The notes under the pieces were generated by a model. It was not told the origin of the DNA. It searched no databases and saw only the letters and a program-made list of their open reading frames with translations. A program made the position numbers and the translations under genes. Of a DNA stretch of 64,000 nucleotides, positions 13,201-25,600 are shown piece by piece (position 1 is the first letter of the stretch; each line of letters opens with the position of its first letter). The stretch covers positions 465,025-529,024 of the forward strand of contig WBMW01003203.1 in NCBI GenBank assembly GCA_013396635.1, given 5' to 3'. Origin of the DNA: Penelope pileata (Eukaryota > Chordata > Aves > Galliformes > Cracidae).

Positions 13201-15339
13201 TTTATCCAGAGCTGACCACAGAGCTGAAAATTACAAGGTGCAAAGATGGATGGCGAACAAGTAAAACCTGCCATTACTTATTAAAAAGACACGGGGAAGA
13301 AGCAGAGGAAGACTGTAATTTAAAAGCCAACAAGCTGCTAGTCTGTAAGATGGATTAAGTACTACTTATAGACGGAATTAAATGTGAAACGCAGTGAGGG
13401 ATAATATAACTAAGTCAGAAGAAAGTATTAGGAAAATAAATAAACTACATATAAAGAAACAAAAGGAAAAGAGATGGGATGAAGATTAAATGTAGAAAAA
13501 CATCACTAATTTTACCTGTCATGTCAAAACACAGAATCAGATGAAATGTAAATTTGTCCCTGAAAGTATTAAATACACAATTATTTAAATGAACGTGATC
13601 TTTAGAGCCAAAAGAGTCATCTACAGGGAGGGAGAGTAATTGCATCAATTCATTATTGTCAGTTTGTGGTCAGAAAACAGAGTGTACATCGATACTCAAA
13701 CACAAGACTCTAACTCCTCTCATGCGCAGCATCTATGGAAGATTTATTTGTCATATTTACAACCAAATCTCGACCTACAAACACCTTCCTAACATTCTTG
13801 TGTTCCACTATTTCCTAAAGTACTTATCTTCAGCAAAAATATAGAGTTCTGTTATTGTAATATCAATGTTTAACGACAATCTATTCAATTCCTACCATAT
13901 TACTATATTAATCAGAGCACTTCAGTTATAACAGGTAGTAACAATTTCTGATAGATTTCCACATGTCAAAACCCCCCTCTACTCAGTTGCTAATGTCTAA
14001 ATCACCTGGCAATCATCAACAGCCTGCATGATTGCACTAACACTTGATTCACATTCAGTTATTACTGGAGACATGTTACAGGAGATGTGTTTGGCTGTCG
14101 TTGATAAAGATACCTTTTACCTTAGAAAATTGCAAATGCTCCTTTTTCCTTGACGTTACTCAGCTACAGAAAACGAAGACAAGCACAATTTTTTTCTCTC
14201 TGCATACAAATATAACAAACGGACAGGAGGTTTTGCATTGTCAATCTGTTTTCCTAATATATGACTGTCAGTTCAGCTTTGTTTTATTACTGCTACGTAG
14301 GTGTGACATACCACTGGACGTCTCTGTTTCAAATACTGCCCTGTGAAATAAGCCTGGTTTTTAATTATCACTTATATTCACACTATGTTACCCCTTTTAA
14401 ATAGTTCTGACATATGGACCAAGAAAGCGAACGAGAATTCTCTTTACTATGACATCAAATCATCATTTTGTCTCTCCTGTATGCTGAACAGAAATGCAAC
14501 GCTAACGTCACTGCAGCATTCTTGAATCGAGCAGTCCTATAATTTACACATCACTATCACTTACAGATAATGGATTTAATCATTTTCATCCCTAATTGAT
14601 AAACATCTGGGTTTTTTTCATTTTAGCAAGTATTGATTTATAGTCACTGTTTCTATTCTCCAAAGCTCCCAGTACATAATGAAACTCCACTTTTCCATAA
14701 GACTCTGAGTGAGTCCAAGGAGATGTTTTCATCGCCATGTTGAACTCCCATCAATGTTAATTAAATTATCAAGCTGAATACTTCTTTTATGTCAGACATC
14801 TATTCCTCATCTGTTGAGATGTTTGCCCGGACAGCTGGTCTCTGCAACGATGCTGTCTTGTATGAAAACTCTTGGTGGTCAGTATACAAATTTCAGCAAA
14901 TAATTCTACGATCAGATATATTTTTAAAAGTAAAGTAGGTAGAGATAATGGTCTGTGGACCTTATTTTCCCATTTTTAATTCACAGTACGATATGCATTC
15001 ATTTTTTTCTTTGTTAAGTATCAACATATTCAAATTATTTAATTGAAAAGACAAACTACCTTGTTCCAGAAGCCAGAATTCAAAGGTCACTCTGTTGCCT
15101 GCCAATTACTGCGACCTGCTGGATTCCAGTCAATTAATACCCGAGATGAAAGACTCAGGCTGGCCAAGTACTTGTCTAACAGCCAAATATTTATCAAAGG
15201 ACAAGAGACTAATTAAATACACAAAGTCAAAGTGCCTCAATTACAACACAGCTAAAAAAGCATTCCTCAACTATGTGCTGTATGTTCATCGATGACCATT
15301 TTCATACTTTTTATGTGATTACAGGTTTTATGTCATCAC

Positions 15340-15382
15340 TGTCTCTATAAACTGTGAGCTTTGTCTCTATAAACTGTGAACT
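15340..15382. repeat. 22-bp tandem duplication
   Basis: TGTCTCTATAAACTGTGAG and TGTCTCTATAAACTGTGAA occur 22 bp apart, a nearly perfect direct duplication. Confidence 0.85.
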
Positions 15383-16971
15383 CAAACTCCTCCAATCAAA
15401 AGGGAAAATGAAAGGAATAGCATTTTTCCCAGTTCCCTAGAGGCTATCCAGGCATTTGATAGCAGAGGTGGCCCAGGACAGAAAGCAGAATTAAAAAAGA
15501 ATGGAAATGCACTAAGCAACATGGAAATTAATTCCACAGCAAAGTATATTGATATATGGGACTTAAAGATCACAATTAGAAAGCACACGTTGTCACATAC
15601 ACATGTGCCAGAATCTTGCTAGTGCACATCAGAGTACTTGAGTTATTTTTCACATAGAATACCATTCTAAACGTTGATATTTCATACAATTGCTTTCATA
15701 ACAGAACATGCACCTATAAACAATGCCATCCTAGCAGTTCTAAAAATATTCAGTCATTTTAACATATTGCACTAAAAATACTATTTCCATAAACATTCAT
15801 AACACACTTTGTTTTACAACTCACCCATTCCCTCTCCCTCACATTTCAGTATTTTCTTCCTCATAGCCCTGTGTTATTGTCATTATTGGCCACTCTGACT
15901 CAGTATTCAGGCTAAACCTCCAATTGCAACAAGAATAGAAAAAAACTAGAGATAAAAAATTCTTGAGCTAAGATATTGATATCCCACTATAAGGCTGCTG
16001 CTGCACTTAGGTGTTCTTAATCAGAAGATTTCAAGACGTTCTAAGTTCTAAATTGTTCTCCAACTACTTTGTATAATGCTTTGTATATGCATACACTGCT
16101 ATCCCCAAGCTAACTCAAACTGTAATTATTAGTGTCAACACGCAAGATCTTCACCAAGTTCTTCTTTCTGTCATACCAATGTGAAAACACACAAGCCCAA
16201 AGGCCTAATTCCATAAATGGCAAGAACAATCTGGTTACACCTACATCACTGACAGAAGTTAAGTTCCAGTGGCAAACCATGCATTATTGCTTTGCAAGAT
16301 TAAACTATTAGACGACTGAATAAAATGGATTTAAAAACAAAACAAAACAAAAGCAGGTATACTTATTAGCTCACAGCATTCAAATCTGTAGAAATTACAC
16401 TTTCTACATCTTCTCAGTAAATATTGTGATGGAATAAGGAAGCTGAAGAGATACAGAGTAATAAGCATTCCAGGAGATTCCAGTGCACTTCCATTCCTTG
16501 TACTGTAGTACCCTGCAAGCAGCTCATGGCAAAAACAAGTTAAAATAGCATGTACATTCATGGATGTGCTTAAGTGTGAAGTAGTATTTTGCTAATTTAA
16601 GTGCAAAGAAAAATGAATAGAAACAGAAGAGGACAACGAACACCACGTTACTACACACCCCACTTGTGACACATTACAAGCGCAGCAAACTTGAGTCTCA
16701 AGGACCTCCATGTGCGTAACAGAAATGGATTTGTAAGAAGAGCTCACAGAAAACACTGACGCTGGGTAAGAGTGGGATGAAGAGAACTTAGTTTCAACCC
16801 TGGTGATTGGTACTGCCAGAGACAGCCAAAAGATAATAAATGTTACCAGCTGAGTAATTTAATGGTGTGCTTGTAGGCCTAGATTTGAAGGCCCATAACT
16901 CTTAGCACTAAAGCCTTAGTACGTCTGAAACCTTAGAAACACAAACTGAAAACAATAAATATAGGAACATG

Positions 16972-17148
16972 AATCACAGAGTCATAGAATGGTTCAGGTT
17001 GGAAGGGACCTTAGAGATCATCTTGTTCCAACCCCCCTGCCACGGGCAAGGACACCTCCCACCAGACCAGGTTGCCCAAAGCCCCATCCAGCCTGGCCTT
17101 GAACACTTCCAGGGAGGGGGCATCCACAGCATCTCTGGGCAACCTGTT
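16972..17148 (-). repeat. CR1 LINE 3' fragment
   Basis: Minus-strand, 5'-truncated copy with almost the same breakpoint as the one at 10108 (it stops after CAACCTGTT). It is very similar in sequence to the copies at 10108 and 30109. Confidence 0.95.
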
Positions 17149-20100
17149 AAGGAACATCACAGTAGATGAATCCAAGATGCACATCAATTCCACAGACTCA
17201 TTCCTCAGCAACTTTCCTCTCCCTTCTGTAAATCCCGGAGTACATCTTAATGCTAGATTAACTGAGGTTAATGGTTAAATCATCAGACTGATCATTTTGG
17301 GCTCATTGTTTCATTTAATTATATACTATTAGTTTAGCTAATTAGGCAGACTGTGATTTTCAACTTAAATTTGAACATTGCAATTCCTCCCCTAAATGTC
17401 AAAGCAAAACATAAGCTTTCGTGCTTGAGTGACAAAGTTCTTTTAAAAATAATTTTCAACAAAGCTCCCGATGAAAGTTCACCGAGTGTTACATTTATTC
17501 ACAGTAACGTGTACAAAGCTGGGAGGAAACAGACAGCTTCAGGTTAAAGAAAGAAAAAAGGGGAAAAAAAAAGCAATTTCCTTCTGCTTCAGAACTAATT
17601 CTGAAGTTCATTGAAACTTTATTTCTACATACTGTGATCCAGTGGTCAGCATCCTTCATAAAGGACTTTCAAAACAGGAATTTTTCATATATGTTAGCAC
17701 AGATCACTATTTCAGGTAAGCTTTGTCTGATTTGAATCTGTAAAGTTACTGAGACTTCTTACAAAGAAGATAGCAGCAGAAATTGATACTGGTTTATTAC
17801 TGCAAAAACCCAGAAATGTGTCATTTACTCACATCCTTAGCAGAGCTGTCATGGACAAATGCTAGATCCTTATTTCAGCGACGTCTGAAATATTTTAGGT
17901 CAGCAAGGCTCAGGATCTAGGCCATAGTTGTTTCATTTTGCCTTCTTTCTTCCTTTCTTTTTTTATTCTTCCTGAAATATTCAGTATATTCAGTGGAGGA
18001 AGGGTGCTGTAACAATTGCAGTTGAATTGGGCTTATTCTTTATACTGACATGCCTGACTATTAATATATATTCATTTATTCAGCCAGAGGGTGGAAGGAA
18101 ACTATCATACAGAAGTTTTTTCTTTTTCTTTTTTTCCTCTATAGATACATTAATGTTTAATTAAAAGGCTAAATCTTCTTTTTTCCACTTAAAATAAGGC
18201 AAGTAAAAAGAAGCGTGGAACCTGTGTTCCTTATTATACACCTATTTCTTAGCAGACTTGAACAGCAAGTCAGAAATATTCACAACAGAGGGCTTCCATG
18301 GGACTTCTACTGCCAGACAGATGAGACCTACATATCCACCTCAAAGATGTGTTGGGACATAGACACATACACTGCACCACTTACTGACTGCTCCCCCCGG
18401 CAGAATTCGTGCTGGAACAGAAATATCTCTGATGAAAAGAGGAACACCAAGGTGGGAAGAGGGGGGAGGTCTGGGGAAAAGATAACGAGGAGACTGTTGT
18501 AGGGAGAGGAAAAGCCACCCTCACGTAGGCAAGGGAAGGTCCTACTGCTGAGAGCACAGATTCATATTCCAGATGTGCCTAATAAAGGAAAGAACAGAAA
18601 AATAAAACCAAAATATAAAAAGAGGCCCTGCTAAATTATCTGATTAGATTTAATGTAAAGACATCGAAAGCTGTTGTTAATTACTCCCAGTCAGACCTTC
18701 ACGCCTAATAAAAAAGTCCTTGGCATAATTAGGACAGACAATAATTCAAACTTTCCCAGAGTGGCTATAAATAGCTACTTACCAGAATATAGAATAGACT
18801 ATATTCATTTTATTCATATGTTAATTACTGCACAGAATTTAAACTAATGAGTTGGGAGCAACATCCTGGCACTGTAATTGACTCCAGTATTTGCAAACAA
18901 TAATCTATGCATATATGTTTGTCTGCATGCATAGGCTCTAGCTGTTAAAAACACTGCTGAAATTATTTAGTCTCTTATTCATTAAACGTTTTAATTACCA
19001 TCTTAGATATCAGTTAATACTTTCTGCTTTGCCTTTTTTCCATTACTGCAGGCAACAGTGAAGCAGGTTTGGTTCCATTTTATTCTTTTCTGCCTTTTCT
19101 CACCACGGAATCCCGCTTCTCTTAGTCATAACATATAACATGAAATAAAATTAAACACAAATCACTACTGTTGTTTTCTAACCAGACTCCATACTTTCTC
19201 TCTTCTCACAACAGCAGGGCTTCGACACAATGCATGCTCTGGATTTTCAGTCTGCAGTATGCTTTTGGATTTCCAGCAAGCCATGGCAAAAAGGGCCTCA
19301 GTTTTACTATTGCAAGAAAATCAACGACATTCTGCCACGGGGATCTGAAGCAGAGATCTCTCTGGTGACTTAGGCGGTGTCACCCTGAACCAGTTCCACT
19401 GAAGATTTGGCTCACCCATCTCTGGCAGCAATCCACAGTTCGCAGTATGATGCACACAGAGCATCCTTGGCAACACGCATCCTTCACACATCCTTCAACT
19501 CTGGCAAACCTTGACTGACACAGCCATAAAAATGCAGATGGTATTCAAGTGACTCTTTCAGACCTGAAAAACATCTTCAGCTCCAACTTCCTTTTTTCCA
19601 CCTCATAGAAAAACAGCATTCTTGCCAATTATTGACATAAACAAGAAAAACGGCACTTCCACAATTTGAGCTACAAGGGAAGAAATTAATACAGGAAAGA
19701 GCCTCAGAGAAAGGATTAGGCATTCAATTTTCAGACCTAAAGGTATTGAATCTGTTTTTTCTTTCTTTGCATACTTCCAGAGTTTAGTTTCTTCCAAAAT
19801 TTAGATGCATACACTTTAATTCCAAAGAATTTATTTAGTTTTAACACTATCTTACAGAGCCAGGAAACAGGAAAGATCACAGAAAACATCATTAGAGAAA
19901 CAGAGAACTTCAGTATCTTCTTTGTTTTTCCCATTTCACAATAAAGTATGAAGACAATTTCAATATTCTAATTTCAGCTTAGCTTTATTCTTTCCAAGCT
20001 GAGCTGTATGGTTCACCACTTCAGTAATATACTTTTCCTTTTGTTTAATTCTAAATAATTCTGATGTTTCTGGATGTCAATGATCCACTATTCCTACGTG

Positions 20101-20537
20101 GCTCTAAGTAGTACAAAAAATCTATGGTTTCTTGAGTATGCTTCAAATGCCTATCCTGGTTGGGAGGTTCATTATCTATGATTCCATCTGTTTTTCCAGT
20201 TGTAAAGGTCAGTATCCAGATTTAATCTAAGCTAAAACAAAATGAACCTTCTGCATTCGAAGCAAATAGATGCACTACAACCACTGAACCATAAAACAGC
20301 CAGGCACTACAGCACGTAACTCAGCTACACAGAAAAACTGAGAAGGGAAGACCAGGACTAATGGACAGAACTTCCAAATATGACACCAACTAGCACGATG
20401 AGGAACATAACCTCATACAATGATGAGCTAGAGAAATTCTCATGACAACAAGAGGAAAATCTGATCCCCAACAGCAACAGTTATTTGATGATTTTCTCTT
20501 TTAAAGCCTCTCGATATCAACTTGGGATTAACACCAG

Positions 20538-20552
20538 TTTTTTTTTTTTTTT
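20538..20552. repeat. Poly(T) run
   Basis: A run of about 15 T in intron sequence; no adjacent retrocopy is recognised. Confidence 0.8.
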
Positions 20553-22486
20553 CCTAGTAAAATTGTGTTACTGTTTTCTGCCTTTTTATTACTAGTTTTG
20601 CAGGACTGCAACAAATGGGAAGTGAACAATTGTGGCTACCACTTACACATCGCCTAGCTGGGATGGATAATGGAAGTCATCTCTCCCTGGTGCACACAAA
20701 GATGGTCACAGTCAGTCCCAGTGAACACAGCTATCTCAGCAGCCACTCCAATTCCCTCAGCCCGCACTACTCCTGGTTAGCACCGTGAGATCATGCCCTT
20801 CCTGATTATGCTCCCTAAAGAAATTGGATTAAAACATGCTCAGGTCTAGATGAAAGACAGAAGATGAAGTATTACACAGATAAAATATGTAAAGCCTACA
20901 TGATGTATAATATCTGCAAAGGCAAAGTGCTCTTTATACAAGGCAATGCTTGAGGGAGAAAAGCCATATAAATGTCCCAGCTCTTCCTCCATGCAACAGA
21001 CAATGCCATAACCCTGCAGCCACTCTCTTGCTGTGGTATTGCCTCATGTGCAAGTAATTGGCTGTCTGCAATTAGTCGGAAGGAAGAAGTAGCACAGCAG
21101 GATTTTCTTCCCTTCTCGTGTCTGTAAACAAGTTGCTCAGTAAGGAGCTCCACAACTTAAGGAGAGAAAGATAACACAAAGAAAGTGAGATTAGCAGAAA
21201 CATTAGGGGATGCTTCCAGTTAATAACCTTAAAAGGAGCCTTGCAGCCAGTCCCTCAGTTCTCTCACCGCAAAAAATCAGTACTAGGAGCACTGAGCCAA
21301 CAGCAGAATCTAAAAGGTGTAAGGAAGATCTCCCCAAGCTACAGCTGAGATGTTCTGGCAGTAGCAAGGATCCACTCCTCTGCTTTAAGCATAAAGCAGC
21401 AACACCTTCCCACAAATGAAATCACTTCTGCATCGCACTTCAAGCTAAATTCCTGTCTTAAGTGATACAGTGCATGGAGCTTTGAGTTTACATTTGCATT
21501 AACTTTCCAGTTCAGGTTTTGCAGTGCATTGCTCCAGGGGCTATAATTAGTACACGTCCTTTTATAGCACTGAGAAAACACAACATGCAACAGGAGCAGA
21601 GGATGAAAAGTAGCACGTCTTCTACAAATCGTCACTGGAATGTGAGAGTAGGTATCGGGATATCAGTAACGTCTTCTGTAGCCTAAAATAAATGATCCCC
21701 ATGGTTTATTTAGCTATTTAGTAGAGCCAAACATTCACCTGATAATCCAGTGAGGTGCTCCCTTTGTGGGAGCTGCATCAGCAGCGAGCCAGGCAGCCAA
21801 GCTACGCGTTCATCTCCATGGAAACAAGGTTGTATATTTGGCAACTAAAAACCTGGGAAATTAAGGGCAATTTCCTCTCCTCTTTTACTCTCATGCACTT
21901 TAAACAGCTTAAAAAGGAAATAGAGAGAAATATAATAAACAACTCACAGTATTTTTAGGATGAAAATTACATGTACCGCTGTAGGTATTATTTAGTGGTA
22001 AAGAATTACCACTAAAAGGCAGTGTTACATATAATTACTTCAATAAATGAATTCTGACAAGAATCAGACCTGTCACACAATCATGCACTGGTGTATCAAA
22101 AGTTTATTACGTATGCATTGGCAATGTATTATGAACTGCCATCTCTGCTGTAACAACCACTTTCTAGAATGTTCACTATATCATACACTGTTTACTTAAT
22201 GGAGCTGAAAGAAAATAAAATCACTTTCCTCCCAAAGGTTCTTTACTGCAATCTTTGAAAATTCATCTGTGGCCACCACAAAAACTGTATTTTCTTATTA
22301 GACCACCTGTCTTTTCATCTTATTATGGCTGAGATACTTGTGAGACAGTCTGTCAATTAAGTTAGCAAAGACGAGCAAAAGTTCTTTTTTGATGCCTTTT
22401 TCTGTATTTTGCTCTTGGCATTGTTGAGCAATAGGTGACCTGGCTGCCTCTGCACCTCTTCCCATTCTGATTGGCATACACAAGTC

Positions 22487-22689
22487 AAATTCTTTACACA
22501 GAGGGTGGTGAGGCATTGGCTCAGCTGCCCAGAGAAGCTGTGGGTGTCCCATCCCTGGAGGTGCTCAAGGCCAAGTTGGGTGGGCCCTGGGCAGCCTGAT
22601 CTGGTGGGGGGCAACTCTGCCCACGGCAGGGGGTTGGAACTGGATGAGCTTTATGGTCCCTTCCAACCTAAGCCATTCTATGATTCTAC
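22487..22689 (+). repeat. CR1 LINE 3' fragment, different subfamily
   Basis: Plus-strand copy starting AAATTCTTTACACAGAGGG and ending CATTCTATGATTCTA. It carries GGGTGGGCCCTGGGCAGCCTGATC instead of the GGCTTTGGGCAACCTGGTC seen in the copy at 2982. It therefore belongs to a different CR1 subfamily. Confidence 0.93.
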
Positions 22690-25600
22690 AAAATTCAGGT
22701 ACAACCAGAAGTATTACCAATCCAGACTGCACACACGCTTGTCCAAAACTGTGGAAAAATTCATAATAATATTCATCTCTATGAAGATGGCTGAGATTCA
22801 TCTGTATCTCTTCAGAGATAAAACTTATTTCATTTACCAAAATGAAGTTCTGCATCTTGGCTCATGACACAGTCGGACTAGATTTTTCTTGCCTAAACAT
22901 CCGTGGATTTGTTCCAGACTTCAAAAATTGAGAATCTCAAAATTTTCCACTATATTTTTTTACATAGCATTCAGTACCTCTCAGAATTGAAAAGAAAAAG
23001 TGCATAAGCAACTAATTATGAAGGTATCCTATAAAAAGCATAAATTCTGCCTACGTGGTGAAAATACAAAGAAATGTACCCTCTGAATGACTATATGAAA
23101 AAAGATAGAGGTCAAAAAAAAGACTATGAGTGGCAATTGGTAGAATGAATAAACACGCACAATTATCCCTTTCTTCCTTCAAACAAATGAAGACCGAGAA
23201 GCCCACTAGAAAATTTGTACAGTCAATACCTGGAAAAGTGCCTGCATGAGAAACAACTAAATAAACTACAGCTGTCCAAATGGGAAGTGAGACAACTGAA
23301 GAAAAATATAATAGAGAGCCAAAAAACCATTAGAGATATGGCAAATAGGAAATGATTTTCCAGTCAACCACCAGAAGAACAGGGAACATCAAATCAAACT
23401 AGTTAGTGATATTTTGAACAAGTAACAGCCAACGTTAGTGGCTGTTCAATCAGCAGCACAGCAGAGATCTTCATAAGCCTACAGAGGATCAGAAAGTGCC
23501 CAAACACACCCACAGAAGAAAAGCTCACTTAAGGGTAACGCACAACTTCTTGACTAGGAATGCCCTGAACTACAATTTCATGGGTGCCAGGAGAGCATTT
23601 TGGGAGCAGTTCCTACAGCTCACACTCTCACCTTACCCTTCCCTTCATATCCACAGTCAAGCACTGCCTGAGATAGCGCTGTCCTTCCAGTTTGCCTTCA
23701 GTAGGCTTGCCTTACTTTAATAGATATAAACTGGGTAATGACAAAACCAAAATGTGACATTTCAATTACTGAGATAGGGATACATGAGAACATTTCACAC
23801 CACTCAACAGAGCTGTTGCACAGGCATTACATCTGACAACATTCCACTAAATCGGAGCTGGAAGACATCCTGGCAAATGCAAACCAAGAATTTCGAGATG
23901 AACTCAGCAGTCACTGCTCCCACTAACTTAACTAAGAGTTCCTGGAAACTCAACAGCACTGAAAGGAGATCATTTATGTGAATGTCCAAACCTGTCATGA
24001 ATTCAGGCTGCCTGGAGGCTGGATGAAATCACACAGAAGAAAACAACGTGATCTGAATCATACATTGCTAATTCATCCATATTACCACTGAGTAAACAGA
24101 ATCTGTGCATAAAAATACTTTAAAATCACTTGAGATTTAGTCCTTTGTCCATTGCTTTGCACACATTATACTCCCCAGAGAGTAAGTTCAGATTATTACT
24201 ATTTATCAAGAAATTAATGAGCTACAAAAGCTGTGCAAAAAACCTAAAGCCTGTAGAAAGGAGTTAAACACACCATATATACAGACATTATTTTTAGTAT
24301 GAACTTAGTTGACCGATTTGTCCCTAACAGAAAAATTAGAGATCAGATATAGTACCAGATACATCTTCTGCTGTTTACATTTGCCTTCCACTTATTCTAA
24401 ACACACCTGTCAGAAGTTTATTTTCTTCCTTTCAAAGCACCAAACATATGCTTACACAGGATGCTTCACCTCTGACAGTATGACCTCACTACTTAGCACT
24501 TGATATTTAGATCCATTTTGACCACCAATTGGTAGACGAGAATGAACATTATACCATGTGAAACTTGGTAAACTTTCAGTTTACCTTTCTTACAAAATAA
24601 AACACAGTCATGCAGGTTTTCAAGACTGCAGATATATGGTCTTTAAATCTTTGTTTAGAATGAAAATAAAGAACAGCTTCCTGCCAATTTACAAGTATTA
24701 GATCAATAACAGGAAAACTGTGATAGCACCTGAGCATCCTCTTGACACTTAATGCTTTTATCAAAAGTGTCAAAGCTAGTATCTCTGCACATTCTGCCTA
24801 AGATACCACTTTACAGAGCATATTCTTGCTCTTTACACTGCAAACTAAAAATATTTAGGTGTGTGAAGTAGCAGACAATAACCAAATTTGCTCTAAGATA
24901 CAAATCCCAGAAACTAAACTCCCAGATGTTATCCTAAACTTCCTAAGTGCATGCACAACTACAGACTTTTACAGCAGCAGATCTTACTCTGCAGGCCACT
25001 CAAGTCAAAGTAAGAGAGGGAGACAGTGGGGAGAAAGAGGAAAAAAGCAAAGAGAGTCCTGGTTTCATCCTCTTCCAAGCAGGAGAGGACTTTTCATTGT
25101 AGTTGGAGGTAGTTAAGCTTTTTTCGCCATAGTCAGCTTCAAAGAACTACTTTCCACTCCAGTGGAGTTCTGAATTAACTCAAATTTAGACACTTCTCAT
25201 TCCCCTGCCAAGTTCATACTGACCATTTTTCAGAAGGGACCGCTTTACAACACGCTGTGTAATCTATTCTAAATTGCCACATTTAACATTTTTTAAGTGG
25301 TGAACAACAAGAAAATGAACTGGCTTTGCACCAGTCTTCTTACTTTTTTTATGTCATATGGAAGCTCCTTGCTGAACTTTCAGCTTCAATCTCTACTATG
25401 CAAAACAACTAATTTCTAGCTGGAAACTTTGCTTCCTTACTTCCCTGCACTCTTTCTTCTGTTCAAGATTAAAACAGCAATTGCTGTTCTTATTAAACGA
25501 TATATTCATTTTTGCACCCTACTTTGTATAAGGCAATTTTTAATTCAAAGCCTTCAATAACAGTTGTACTTATATTCCTTTTCTCCAATGATAATGAAAG

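Larger units (their letters stand above)
6563..22486 (-). other. MARCHF1: MARCHF1 large intron (exon D side)
   Basis: Part of the roughly 40.7-kb intron that ends at the exon D acceptor. It holds CR1 pieces at 10108-10283 and 16972-17148, a doubtful CR1 end near 8246-8314, a short AC microsatellite (7089-7102), a 22-bp tandem duplication (15340-15382), and a possible conserved noncoding block (18620-19060). Otherwise it is AT-rich unique sequence. No convincing exon was found. Confidence 0.7.

Noticed and set aside
22505..22867. 120-codon plus-strand open frame
   Set aside because: Its first half lies over the CR1 copy at 22487-22689 and the rest is unrelated intron.
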